A stretch of DNA of 64,000 nt from Campanula takesimana (Eukaryota; Streptophyta; Magnoliopsida; Asterales; Campanulaceae). The notes below the pieces were generated by a model. That model saw nothing but the letters and a program-made list of their open reading frames with translations, made no database searches and had not been told where the DNA came from. Of the stretch, positions 1 through 11,675 are shown piece by piece (the first letter of the stretch is position 1; each line of letters opens with the position of its first letter). The translations under genes and the position numbers were made by a program. Location of the stretch: positions 1 through 64,000 of the forward strand of contig JAOWBW010000159.1 in NCBI GenBank assembly GCA_026119855.1, given 5' to 3'.

Positions 1-751
1 TAGACGAAAAAGAAAGGAAATAAAGTTGTTTTTTTACTATTAGTTGCGCTGCAAACTGGGTACCAATTATGAGATTTATGGGCACTATCTAATAGACACT
101 CTTAAATGTACTAAAATAATACCAAAAGAATTTTGCAACGCTGTCAGCAGTACGAGAAAAGAGCTAATTACTTGACACACATCCACCACTAACCAACATT
201 ATATACGGTATTTCTTAAGTGTAGCCACAGTTGAATTCCATTTTCACTTCACCAACGATAAGACAAGACTATTATCCACACAGATTGCAGTATGTCGCAA
301 CTAATCAACATATAAGCAACATTATTACTAGCCTACAAAGTTCCAAAATTTACTGACAATGAGGCGTACCATACTCAGCATTTCAGCAACATTGATAAGT
401 TCCTGCCTTTAAATTACATGCTCAATTTTAGAGATGACGGAAGCAATAGCTTATTAACCACAAACAAAGATCATGCAACAATTCGTAACCAGTTGCCAGC
501 AGCTCAACCACGATTTCAATATAATGAACAAGGAGATTGATAATAATAACAGTATCACACATTTGTCAATATTCTAACGAGCAAAGACATGCAAGAGCAG
601 ATCATTTCACCTGCACGGCGTAAGAGCAGACAAAAAACCATCAAACGCGGAAGTGGAGGGCCAAACATCGGCAACCGCAGCGGAATCTTTGTGACCTCGA
701 GGAAGCAATCGCTTATAAGACTGAATGTACAAGAAGATCAACAGATCATAC
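1..751 (-). other. Intron 1 of the TBCCD1-like gene (partial)
   Basis: Starts at the GT of a GTATGA donor at 751-746 (minus strand) directly after the first coding exon and runs off the left edge. I saw no second coding exon here: reading frames are short and AT-rich. The acceptor and remaining exons must lie to the left of the window. Confidence 0.55.
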
Positions 752-1117
752 ATTGACGCCGACGGAATCAACCTCTTCAGGCTTAGCGGTGACGAGCGGG
801 TCGGAGTCAGAGTGAAGAACGGAGGTAATAATATCGATGACGAGCCTGGCGTGTTCAGGTGAGATCTGGAGCGAGTCTGCGATGGCGGATGAATTGACGC
901 GGATAGATGTGGAATTGGGAGGGACGAGTTTGTCTTTGAGAGAAGTTAGGGTTTGGGTCGCGTCGGGGAAGATGAGCTTGGGTAAAGGAATCAGGCCGTG
1001 CTCGAATGGCTCGCGGCGTGGGGGGATGTACGGTGGCGGTGTGGTGGATTGTGGCGACGGCGGCGTTGGGGTGGTGGAGGAAGTTGACGGAGTTGTAGGC
1101 TCGGTGGGTTCGGTCAT
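752..1117 (-). CDS. TBCCD1: TBCC domain-containing protein 1-like, first coding exon (partial)
   Basis: The first 122 codons of a plant TBCCD1-like protein. Family members carry a C-terminal tubulin-binding-cofactor-C/CARP domain and are linked to centrosome or organelle positioning and cytoskeleton organisation; that domain is not in this exon. The visible part has a Thr/Pro/Ser-rich start, then PRREPFEHGLIPLPKLIF, a predicted helix ending SLQISPEHARLVIDIITSVL, and SDSDPLVTAKPEEVDSVGV, which match my memory of the conserved N-terminus of plant TBCCD1. The ATG is at 1117-1115. The open frame continues 6 bases past a GT donor (751-750) to a TGA at 748-746; I end the exon at 752 because the family continues past this point. 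It lies alone at the left edge, transcribed leftward. Identity rests on recalled N-terminal similarity, so a search should confirm it. Confidence 0.75.
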
Positions 1118-1861
1118 GGTTAATTTGGGAAAGCGGAAATGGAAAGGGGAGTGAGTGTAAAACAGATCTTGGTTGTGAATAAGAGAGAGAAAATGAGTGA
1201 GGAGAGAGAAGGGGAAGTATGGAAGTGGTACCTTGGTGTGAGTTATTGCAGGGGAAGTTGTTTACTTGGCAATTTGATGAGGGTAGAAAGAGAAAATAGG
1301 AATGGACTGAATAGTTGTGTTATTGAGTTGACCGGTCAAACAAACTTGTCGGGTCGGGTTGTGGGGATCGAGGCGCCGTTTCATTCGCTAGTCAAGTGAG
1401 TTGGGTCATTGGCAATCCGGGATAATGATTTGACAAGTCGCGTCGTTTATTTTACTTTTCCACGCTCTTGATCTTATGCTTTCAATACATTTGAGTCACG
1501 TGTTATACATGTTGGGTACAGGTCGACTCATGAACTTTCGCGTGTTGAACGGGTCGACTTGTTAAACCGCATATAGGGAGACGGCTCAGGGCAGGTCATT
1601 AGCGGGTCGATTCAAGCAGGTTATCGGTGATGGAGATTATGTCATAGACCTTTGAAAAACACCTTTATGTTATGTCATGTCTTCATTTGTTGTAGAGATA
1701 ACAACGTTAATTATTACAGTATATATTCTGCATGTTTTTATAATAATCTTCATCTCTAATACTTATGAAGAATTAGTGTAAGTTTAGCAGATAATCATGT
1801 GATAATCTCTATAATCATGTGATGATTATCTGTATGAGATACAATTAAACTTATTGGTACT
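1118..1861 (-). promoter_or_regulatory. 5' leader and upstream region of the TBCCD1-like gene
   Basis: Non-coding DNA between the TBCCD1-like ATG and the LTR-like unit. The first ~60 bases are purine-rich on the plus strand, giving a pyrimidine-rich leader on the gene strand. The moderately GC-rich stretch 1320-1620 resembles genic flank rather than transposon. Positions 1795-1830 hold a short direct repeat (ATAATCATGTGAT). No TATA box could be assigned with confidence. Confidence 0.35.
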
Positions 1862-3142
1862 TGTTGGTGAACAAGGTACTGGACATGACCCGCTATGAGA
1901 TTTATGTCATCGCCAAATGTCATAATTAAATCTCATATAGACATATCATTAGAATCCCTAGACATAAGATTAGCATGGTCTTCCACATGATGAACGTTAT
2001 GTTTGACGTAGTCAAACGCTACCTTTAATCGGGTAGTTATAAAGGCTATGATTGGCATAATCGGATTCTTGTGGGGAATAATGATAAGTAAAGATGGAAT
2101 TTATCCCTCTTCGGAGAGATATTTGCTTAGACCATTCGATGAGTAAGATTGATAAAATGTTTGGCCACACTCAAATAGATTGATTAAATCAATGTCATTT
2201 GCTCATATCAAGTTACTCAGGATCGAGAAAGCATTGGACAATATAAGTTTACATGGAACATGACTTGTGTCCAATATGATATCGTGCGACAAAGGGATTG
2301 TGATATATTCTATGAGGATAAACGAACTTTGATAAGTTATATTATTTAGGTAGTCGCGATGGCTTGCTAAAGTCTACTCTTGATTTGTGAGAACAACTTT
2401 GGTCGGGCTCATTATTAATATAATAATAATCATATGGGTCACACACAAAAGAACGAATCAAATTAAAAGGCAAAAATAGATTTTTTGGGTTGCACGACCG
2501 AGCAAAGCTAAGCCGAATGCAATAGTTGCTGATAAGGCTGGTGCTCGGCCGAACACCTCATATGACTCGGCCGAGCAAGGCTAGTGCACGGCCAAGCGGG
2601 TCATATGACTCGGCGAGCAAGTGTTGGGCCTGGTTTGCTGATTACGGGGGAATACGGGATTTTGGTTATTTCCCCTTAATAGTTAAAGTTTAATAAGTAT
2701 AAATACCCACTAATTCAACCCTAATCGGTGCCGGAATATATTATTATGTTTGAGAAACATCATTCTTAATCTATGATCTAGGATCAAAGATTAAGAACAC
2801 CAAAGTTCATATAGCCTTAAAATTAGATATTTTATTTCTAATATTTGGATCTAACAATCCGGTTCAAGAAGGTGTTCTTGAAATTCATTCGCGTGTGGAT
2901 ACTTGTAGAGGGTACTTCCTTTACATCTTCAAGTTCGTGTCCTAAGATCGCAAACAAGAAAATCCAAGATTCAAAGATCATCGATTCAAGATCTAAGATC
3001 TAAGATTGAAGATAAAAGCATCACAAGGGTTAGTATTCTAAATTCATCTTGTATTTATTTAATCATTATGAACATATTCGGGCTTTAGGGTTTTGTTATT
3101 GTTGTTGTTTCTGCAGCGCACACACTGCCTCAGAACCCAACA
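1862..3142 (+). repeat. Solo-LTR-like unit (TGTTGG...CCAACA)
   Basis: The 1281-bp segment begins TGTTGG and ends CCAACA, the inverted termini common to plant copia LTRs. A TATA-like TATAAATACC occurs at about 2698-2707 and is followed by a leader-like stretch, as in U3-R-U5. Upstream of it (2495-2630) is a cluster of GC-rich words related to GGCCGAGC and ACTCGGC. No primer-binding site follows the right end, and the flanking pentamers (gtact, gtcgg) do not match, so a clean solo-LTR target duplication is not shown. Ends are a best guess. Confidence 0.5.
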
Positions 3143-3955
3143 GTCGGATAACAAGACAAACAAACAGGCTTTTAATATTGAGTTATTATTTGATGGGATG
3201 AGTGATATACACCATCTATTTGCAAAATAATGTCTCAAGTCGATTTGTCAATATTTGTTTAAGCAAAATACAAACTTTTGTTATTATTGAATTTTAGGGG
3301 ATAACGTTTCACAACAATAGAGCCTCATCACAGAGTTGAGAATTTCTACCAAGACATACAATTATCGATGAAATGTTTGTCATAGTGAAAAAGTCACACA
3401 TCTTGTACAATGAAGCCAATCTCGAATCAAATCTTCACTAAACTCCCTTATAAACAATGACATGTGATGCACAAAAAACTCCCCAAAGCATAATTTGGAC
3501 ATGACTCACCACTGGCCTTCAGAAAATCCTCACATGAAAAAAAAATGGCATTGGAGTCACAAATATATTACACGTTTAGGTCGGAAATGCATCCCAACCA
3601 TCACAACAAAAAAGAAATACAAATCCAGATAAAGGCTCTTAACACAATGAAGAAAAGACAAAGTCTCTCAACGAAAAATATAAAGGAAATGCTCTTGAGA
3701 AATGAGAGAAAACGTGTAATATAACTAGAAAATATAACTAGAAGTAAAGCAAGACGATGATATTCAAATAACGAACCATTAAAAGTCATAACTAAATTAT
3801 TTCATAAATCTATATATATTAAAAGTCAAGGTAGAGTCTTTAGGTGGTGTCATATGTACAAGTTTTGGGTAACTCTTACTTTTGGTGGTGCCACATCATC
3901 TATATCATTTTAATTAGGTGAATTTTCATTTTTCTCTTATTGGCTAATATTATTA
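3143..3955. other. Intergenic, nothing recognised
   Basis: AT-rich sequence with no coding potential beyond chance frames and no clear terminal repeats. The stretch 3820-3960 is a transition into the tandem repeat that follows. Confidence 0.4.
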
Positions 3956-3959
3956 ATTA

Positions 3960-4410
3960 ATTGTAATAGTTATTATATTAGTTAACTATTACTATTAATA
4001 GTATTAGTTTATTATAATAGCTAACTATTTAAGGTAACTATTACTATTAATAGTATAAGTTAAGTATAATAGTTACTATAAAGGGTAACTATTACTATTA
4101 ATGGTATTAGTTAACTATAATTGTTAACTATATGAGATAACTATTACTATTAATAGTATTAGTTAAATGTAAAATTTATTATATAAGATAACTATTACTA
4201 TTAATAGTATTAGTTAATTGTAATAGTTAATAATATAACATAATTATTATTATTAGTACTATTAGTTAAGTGTAATAGTTACTATAAGTAAGTAACTATT
4301 ATTAACAATAATATTAACTAATTAGTATAGTTACAATATTGTAATTATTACTATTATTAACATTTTTTTGAAAAAATATATACTATTATTAGTATTAGTT
4401 ACAATATATA
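3960..4410. repeat. 51-52 bp AT-rich minisatellite
   Basis: The phrase TAACTATTACTATTAATAG recurs with small changes at about 3983, 4035, 4086, 4138, 4189, 4240 and 4293, a spacing of 51-53 bp. Each unit also contains partly self-complementary TTAACTA/TAGTTA words. The later units decay. The array ends directly beside the Stowaway-like element at 4418. Confidence 0.8.
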
Positions 4411-4417
4411 GTAACTA

Positions 4418-5481
4418 CTCTCTCCGTCCCAGAGTATATGTCCACCTTTCATTTTTAATCCGTCCCAGAGTATATGTCTACTTCCTTAAATGACAAAGAA
4501 TCTTTACTATTCATCCAACTCATTCTCTCTCCTACTTACTCTTACACTCACAATCATAGTTATAAATACCGTCCCGGCAAGCGCACCGGTTTTGTGATTG
4601 AGACGGGACGTACCGGTACCGGAACGTACCGGCGTACCGTACCGGGTTTACCGCACTTTTATTTTTTTTTCCCTATATTTATTTTACTTTATATGATTAT
4701 GATAAAATAGTCACATCTGTCTTCAAAAATATGTTTTATTCTAAATAAACTTATAATTTCGATGTAATTTTTTTTAATATAAATTAATTAAAATCATAGC
4801 TTTAAATTTGTACACTTATTCGAATGATAATATAACACAACTTATTCACGATGTACATATTATAATTGCACATTTTAAACCTACAAAGCTCTTGGAGACT
4901 GCGATACTTCCATAGTCATCAAACGGACACATCAACGAGTTCCAAGTTCAAACACTTTGAGATATGGGTTTGAAAATTACTCTAACAACTTTAAATCACC
5001 CATAGTAGTACTCTTATTTACCCACCTTTTAATCCTATTACCCTTTGGTTAACTCATTACTTCTCTCCACAAACATCAGTCCAACCTCTGGCCAACATTC
5101 CTCCTCCACCAGCCACTCAAGCTCGATCCACGGTCTTCCTCCTTTTTTGGTTAGACGAATTCCTTGCTCGTGTTAACTTCATTCTTCATCCCGACCGGAA
5201 TTCGCATTTCGTCCGGTTCAGGGCGGTTTGACCGGTATGAGACGGTTTAGAGCGAGACGTAAGCGGGACGGAATGTCAATAGTTCCACACCGGTTTCCCA
5301 CCGGAACGGTGAGTACCGGCCGGTACAGAACGGGATTAATAACTATGCTCATAATACCAATCAACTTACTATTCCCTCCCACTCATTATCTCTCTACTTT
5401 ACTTTTATACTCACAACACATCCACCATTTCTTAATCTCCGTGTAAATGGGAGGTGGACATATACTCTGGGACAGAGGGAG
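4418..5481. mobile_element. Stowaway-like (Tc1/mariner) MITE, interrupted
   Basis: Left end CTCTCTCCGTCCC (4418) and right end GGGACAGAGGGAG (to 5481) are inverted repeats flanked by TA on both sides (4416-4417 and 5482-5483). The inner parts match the other MITEs of this window (TTTACTTTTACACTCACAA, then CACTCATTATCTCTCTACTT). Removing the 793-bp insert at 4555-5347 and one 8-bp duplication leaves 263 bp, the size of the intact relatives. Confidence 0.85.
4555..5347. mobile_element. hAT-like non-autonomous element nested in the MITE
   Basis: 793 bp with imperfect terminal inverted repeats: the left end begins CATAGTTATAAATACCGTCC, and the right end read in reverse begins CATAGTTATTAATCCCGTTC. 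It is flanked by an 8-bp target duplication, ctcacaat (4547-4554) and ctcataat (5348-5355), with one mismatch. An 8-bp duplication is typical of hAT. Both ends carry GTACCGG/CCGGTAC words; the interior is AT-rich with no transposase. Confidence 0.8.
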
Positions 5482-5516
5482 TATTACTTTTAACATATTT
5501 TTTACGATAAAAGTTA

Positions 5517-5790
5517 TTCCATCCGTCTCAGGGTAAGAGTCATACTTTCTATTTTGGTACATCCTAGAGTAAGAGTTTCTTTCCTAAAATTGCAAAGAAT
5601 TTTTACTATTCATCCCACTCATTCTCTCTCATACTTTACTTTTAGACTCACGACACCAATCAATTTACTATTCCCTCCCACTCATTATCTCTCTTACTTT
5701 ACTTTACACTCACAACACTTTAATCACTTCCACAATTTCTTATTCTCCGTGCATTTGAGAGGTATGACTCTTACTCTGGGACGGAGGGAG
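5517..5790. mobile_element. Stowaway-like MITE
   Basis: Left end TTCCATCCGTCTCAGGGTAA and right end GGGACGGAGGGAG, with TA at 5515-5516 and 5791-5792. The body (CACTCATTATCTCTCTTACT and similar) is shared with the MITE at 4418, so both belong to one family. Confidence 0.8.
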
Positions 5791-6008
5791 TACTACTTAA
5801 GTAACCATTATCTTTTAATTTATTATTTAAGCTCATAATTACTATAATGTTAACTATAATTAAAACATTATTTTCTCAATCGATCAAAAGTAATAATTGA
5901 CATCATTATGGGACAAGCGAAGTAATTTTTTTTTTTAATTATAAAATTATTGTTAACCAATACTATTAACCAATCTTAATATATATGTTATACTATAGTA
6001 ACTAAAAA

Positions 6009-7392
6009 AAAATACCCTCAACACAAAAACCAAAACACAATACACTCAACACAACTTTTCAAACATTTTTCTTAAATTTAGATGATTTTTATCAGTACTC
6101 TATGAATGAATTAGAGTCCCTAATCAACATCAAAACTTGATGATTCAACAGGAAAAATGAATCGAATAAAGCTTAAAAGCTTTCCCGAAAAGAACTCAAA
6201 CTTAAACAAAAATATGAGCGGGCTCTGATACCAATTGTTGGAACAATTCTTTATATCCCTTATATCCCTGAATGCCACGCTCATTTCAGAATAAGATTGA
6301 GGAAGAAGAAGATGAAGGCGGAAGCGTAATACCTGATGTATCCATAATGATGTTGTAGGGAGAACAAGAAGAAGAAGAAAAAAAGAATTAAGGGGACGGA
6401 GTTCTTCTAAATGATGAGTGCCTTTTCTCTCTAAATGGAGTGATTTCTAGGTTGATGGAGAACCCTTTATATATGAAACCAATAGGCACCTCATTTAGGG
6501 ACTACACCCTTTCAACCTTTAGTGATGTTAAATTACCACTTTGCCCATCAAAAATAGGCAATATTACATCCAGGAATTCTACACAATATTTACTATTATT
6601 TACTATACTTTATATTAACATTATAATCATGATTTTATAAATGGAAGCGAAATTCCAAATTGCCGTCGAGCCGGAGGCTCGTCGGCCCGAAGGGCCGTCG
6701 GGGGTTTTTTTTTATTTTTTTTTTTTAAAAAAAAACAAAAACACAAACACTCAACACGCAACGCTCAACACAAAAACCAAAACACAATACACTCAACACA
6801 ACTTTTCAAACATTTTCTTAAATTTAGATGATTTTTATCAGTACTCTATGAATGAATTAGAGTCCCTAATCAACATCAAAACTTGATGATTCAACAGGAA
6901 AAATGAATCGAATAAAGCTTAAAAGCTTTCCCGAAAAGAACTCAAACTTAAACAAAAATATGAGCGGGCTCTGATACCAATTGTTGGAACAATTCTTTAT
7001 ATCCCTTATATCCCTGAATGCCACGCTCATTTCAGAATAAGATTGAGGAAGAAGAAGATGAAGGCGGAAGCGTAATACCTGATGAATCCATAATGATGTT
7101 GTAGGGAGAACAAGAAGAAGAAGAAAAAAGAATTAAGGGGACGGAGTTCTTCTAAATGATGAGTGTCTTTTCTCTCTAAATGGAGTGATTTCTAGGTTGA
7201 TGGAGAACCCTTTATATATGAAACCAATAGGCACCTCATTTAGGGACTACACCCTTTCAACCTTTAGTGATGTTAAATTACCACTTTGCCCATCAAAAAT
7301 AGGCAATATTACATCCAGGAATTCTACACAATATTTACTATTATTTACTATACTTTATATTAACATTATAATCATGATTTTATAAATGGAAG
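6009..7392 (-). mobile_element. Tandem TRIM-like non-autonomous LTR element
   Basis: A ~746-bp unit is present nearly twice (about 6015-6647 and 6762-7392). On the minus strand each unit reads: LTR-like region with a TATA-like ATATATAAAGGG, a terminus ...CCAACA, then TGGTATCAGAGC (PBS complementary to initiator tRNA-Met; plus positions 6222-6233 and 6968-6979), then a short leader. The LTR-like blocks are 6236-6647 and 6982-7392. The order is LTR-leader-LTR-leader, so it is a head-to-tail array rather than a simple two-LTR element. The outer LTR starts are not pinned because the shared sequence does not begin with TG. Segment 6648-6760 (GC-rich hairpin plus T tract) occurs once. No gag or pol. 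Confidence 0.65.
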
Positions 7393-7429
7393 ATCCAAAT
7401 AACTTGTTTTGCAAGCATGTTCTAACAGA

Positions 7430-7636
7430 AGGTTCTTACTTTTTTTTTTTTTGGTTTGTCTCATAAAGTTTTTAGTTGCTTTATTACATAAAATGGATAA
7501 TGGGACACACTTGTCATTTTCACAACAAAAGCTCCCTACCCATTTTCTCCCTCCTACTTTACTTTTCATACTCACAACATTTTTTTTAATATCTGTGTAA
7601 AGTCAAACTAAGAACCGTAGTCCGGGACGGAGGAAG
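7430..7636. mobile_element. Truncated Stowaway-like MITE
   Basis: The right end TCCGGGACGGAGGAAG is followed by TA (7637-7638). The body matches the MITEs at 29580 and 34931 (TTGTCATTTTCACAACAAAA, ACTTTTCATACTCACAACA). The expected left CTCCCTCCGTCCC end is missing, so the copy is 5'-truncated. Confidence 0.7.
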
Positions 7637-8316
7637 TACATAATTGTATAAAGAGATGCAAGTATGTGTGCTTGTGTGTGTGTTGAGGAAAAATGCAGAG
7701 AAAGCTACGTACTTTTAAAAAAATCTTGCTTATAACTACTTCAATAGCTGTTGAAATGCTTTGAAGTATATTTGTAAATGTATTTGTTAACATGATTTAA
7801 AATTGTTGGTCTAGCATTAAACTAAATATTTGTAGAAGGACTTATCTACTAACTATAGAACTAACTTGTATGATTGAACTAGTAGAATATTAAGATATGG
7901 TGGTTGACTAAGTGCTCCGTTGTGAATAGTCAACCCCAAAATAATTGATGGTGGCATCCATTGAAGGGAGAGGGGGATGTGCAAGTTTACAAACACAAAT
8001 AAATTTCTAAATTCATGGTATCTAATTATCATATTAACTCTATACATATACAAACATCTTACTAAATTAAATGTTAAAAAGAGGTTACATGAAAATATGC
8101 GAATTTTTACCACTAAATTGTATAAAATATAAAGATTTCAAAATGTCTCTTAAAATGAAATTTGAACATTTATTTATAATCAGAGGAAACATAATTAAAG
8201 TGTAATTTGACTATGTATAAATAAATAATAGTTTTTTTTTTTATGCAAATGTTGAGTTGTCAAAATGAGATAGATTTGTTTTTAGCCGGAGTGCGTATTA
8301 TTGGAATCTATTATCT
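7637..8316. other. Intergenic, nothing recognised
   Basis: AT-rich DNA with a short TG-rich run near 7660-7685. Chance reading frames only. Confidence 0.4.
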
Positions 8317-8943
8317 ATCTATCTATATATATATAATATATGAGAGTTTTTATCTCATTCCACAATGCGCCACATGGAATTATGACATGGAATTTCATGT
8401 GGCATTCTCTAATAAGCTTATGCTACACAATGATTCAAAATAATTCAAAAGTTATATTCCTTAAATTTAGTATCAAATTTCATAATTTCCTAAAATGTAG
8501 CATCTAAAATTTTCTAAAAATACTTGAATCTCTTAATTCATAATTGATTAAATTTCTTAATAATATATTTGAAAAGGTCAAAATGTCAAATATTATATAA
8601 ATTATTAATTTCTTTTCTTGATAAATATGTCCAAAATCTATAATATAGGAGAGTTTTTATCTCATTCCACAATACGCCACATGGAATTATGACATGGAAT
8701 TCTATGTGGCATTCTCTAATAAGCTTATGCTACACAATGATTCAAAATAATTCAAAAGTTATATTCCTTAAATTTAGTATCAAATTTCATACTTTCCTAA
8801 AATGTAGCATCTAAAATTTTCTAAAAATACTTGAATCTCTTAATTCATAATTGATTAAATTTCTTAATAATATATTTGAAAAGTTCAAAATGTCAAATAT
8901 TATATAAATTATTAATTTCTTTTCTTGATAAATATGTCCAAAA
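8317..8943 (+). repeat. Direct duplication of a Helitron-like 5' head (307-bp offset)
   Basis: Two near-identical copies, about 8330-8636 and 8637-8943, offset by 307 bp. Each opens with a TCTATA/ATAATATA-type start and then GAGAGTTTTTATCTCATTCC and GCCACATGG. Plant Helitrons typically begin with TC followed by such TATA-rich sequence. Differences are few (for example GCGCC/ACGCC, and TTTCAT/TTCTAT in a CATGTGGCATT context). No matching 3' hairpin with CTRR was found downstream. Confidence 0.5.
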
Positions 8944-9230
8944 TGTTAAAATTATGAAGAAAAAATCGATTAATAAAGGATAAATCTAATTTTCTGGACA
9001 CTTAATAGGATCAACACACAAGAAATTATGACAAATTTTGAGGCAATAAAATTGACAAAATTAACAAGGGTAATTTGAGCGATAATTTTAAATTAATTTT
9101 CAATTTTCGTCTAAAAAAAATAAAAATAGTATTTTTAAATTAAAATAATTTTAATGCAGTTTTAATTACACTTTTATATGCATATTCATTTATAACTTTA
9201 ATTAATTAACTAAATTTTTTATGCTCCGTC

Positions 9231-10791
9231 TGTGAGATACCCGGCGGGAAAACACGAAGAAAGTTCCCTCGAGAATCAAACTCGGGCGCTTTATGTTTAA
9301 ATGTAAAACGGAGTCGCCACTTTAATTTAATTTTAACCCAAATTTATCGGAAAAGGTTTAGAGAAATTGAGTTCGGAGGTCAGGTTACGTCTTGGGAAGA
9401 ACTTATCGCGGTTCACCCAAGACGCCTCGAAAAAATCGAGTCTCCCTAAGTTTGTTGACCAAAAAAATGTGCAAGTGTGTGTGTGTGTGTGTGTTTCAAA
9501 AAATTGGGAGAAACTGACTTTTAACGAAACCAGTTTAAAACTTAACAGAAAGGGGTTTATTTGCAAACAGTTTAAAAGAAAAGGGGTTAATGTTAGAAAA
9601 ACTATTCCCCGGACAAACCAGCCGTACAACTATAAAGGGTTGTCTTGGAAATTTTGACAGTTTATCAGGAATCAGTCCAGTTTCAGGCAGAAACAGAGTA
9701 TTCATACTGAAACTGGAATGTTTTGAGTTTTTTAAGTTAATTTCTTTGTATCAAACATGGATTAAATCATCACTATGCCATTGATCATTAATTAAATACC
9801 CAAAAACAAATATTCTTAGGCATGATCAAGGCAATAATTGGGGAAAAATGAGCAAAGTTGATGAACATGGCTTTTGAGCCAAAATCACCATTTGAATGAT
9901 CAAAGATGGAGACTTTGACATCCAAATGGATGATTCATCCAAGGGAAAGCCTTGGGATAGCAAAAATCAACCTTTGAATGAATAAAGATTGAGTCTTTAT
10001 CATCCAAAGGGACATTATTATGGCTTAATCAAAGTTGGGATGGTAAAGATTAAGACTTTACCATCCAAACTTGATTATTTCAACATTTTTAACATGAATA
10101 AAAGGGCTCTCTCCATATATGCAATGGATAACCGAGCCAAATTTAAATACAAGACATAAATGTAAAGACATGAAAGTAAATTGCATAAATGTAAAGACAT
10201 AAAGTAATTTGCATTAATGTAAGACATAAAGTAAATTGCATTAAATCATAACAAGTCTTGATCATCCTTGGTTGTAACCTTTGATCATGCATAGAACATG
10301 ATGGGCACCATGAATCAAGTCAAGGCTTGGTTCCAATTCATGTTATTACAAGGAAAGTAAAGGCATTGAGTAAATGAACAAAGTAAAAGAGAATAAGAGA
10401 TGAAGAGAAGATGGGGGAGAATGAGGCATCACCAATATTTGGTTCTAAGCCTATCTTCTTTCTCTCCTTCATTCAAGTGTGTTTGTGATATTTTCTGCTC
10501 TCAATTATGCAGAGTATTCACTCATAAATAAATTTCCCCCTGAAATGATCAGCGAGGGTCTTAATTTATAGGGACTAAAGGCGCCCAAACTAGCCGTACG
10601 GCTGGGCCCTTCTAGTACCCAAACCATCCGTACGACTTAGCATGACGAGCTTCTGGATTTTTCTAAGTTTAATTCCAGAACAGTCCTTAGGTTCTGGGTT
10701 TATCCTAGTGAGGTCCTAGCCTATCAGTTTATCCCTGAATGGTGCTAAGAATTCCTCTAAGTTGGTCTAAATTCAAATTGGGGTACTTACA
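9231..10791 (-). repeat. Solo LTR with 5-bp target duplication
   Basis: On the plus strand it starts TGTGAGATACCC and ends GGGGTACTTACA; on the minus strand it reads TGTAAGTACCCC ... GGGTATCTCACA. It is flanked by CCGTC on both sides (9226-9230 and 10792-10796), a perfect 5-bp duplication as made by LTR-element integrase. No PBS, coding region or second LTR is present, so the element is reduced to one LTR, presumably by unequal recombination. It contains a (TG)n tract near 9475-9494. The subfamily is unresolved; the CGGAGTCGCCAC motif at 9311-9322 recurs in some Ty3/gypsy elements, but I cannot assign one. Confidence 0.8.
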
Positions 10792-10796
10792 CCGTC

Positions 10797-11675
10797 GAGT
10801 ATCGACGGGCTACTTACTAGTTGTTGGTATACAACAAACATAGTTGAGAGAATTAAGATTAAAATTGCAAATATTCGATTTTGACATCAAAGGGTCAACA
10901 TACTAGAATATGGAGTACTATAACACCTGAAGGAGAACCTATGGGCATCAGGGCATGTCATCTAAAAGAATGAAGCATGCTTTTGTCCATTTTTATATTT
11001 ATTTTGACTTTAAAATAATATCCCTTCTAGTTTATTCTAGTGTTTAGGCACCATTCTTTCTTTGTAAGTCACAAAATTTAGCTAAAAATCATATAAACTT
11101 GGGGTTTCGGACGGTAATAGAAAAGATAACTTAACATATGTTTGACTAGGGGTAGGGATGGCAATTTGTCCAAACCCGATCTGTATCCGGGACAGGACGC
11201 TCCGCAACGGGCGGATTTGTAACCATTTTTCAAAACCCGACGAGTTACGGGGCGGGTTTGGTAACACACCCCAACCCGCGGGGCCCCGCCGCCCCGTATA
11301 CTAAAGCATGTTTCTATTTACTGTAGTGTCCCAACACACTATATGTTTGGATGGACTAAAAACAACAAACATAAAACAGTGAGTGGATACATAAACACAT
11401 TAAGGGGGGATTTGTTCCTTTCTCTTTATTTTTCTATAATTAACAGTCGACCAAAAAACTATTTGATACCGTCAGTTTCTGAAATTAATCACAAAAAAAA
11501 ACCCCAATCAATTAATAGGCAAGAGAATATGATTTTTTATTTTTTATATATATATATTTATGAGAGTACATGCTAAATGTAAATGAAGTCATCTTCAAGT
11601 TATGTAGTAGGAGTATACTACAAGTTTAATTACTTTGAGTAACAATTTTTTGGTATTGTAGAAATTTAATGTAAA
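10797..11675. other. Intergenic with a degenerate hAT-like end
   Basis: Mostly unrecognised. At about 11150-11300 the sequence GGGATGGCAATTT leads into GC-rich alternating words (CAAACCCG, GGGCGG, CCCGCCGCCCC). This resembles one end of a hAT MITE of the GGGTGGCAA type, but no partner end was found. Confidence 0.3.

Noticed and set aside
6440..7385. Two identical 66-aa frames
   Set aside because: They are the antisense of the TRIM-like LTR; identity comes from the duplication, not from coding constraint.
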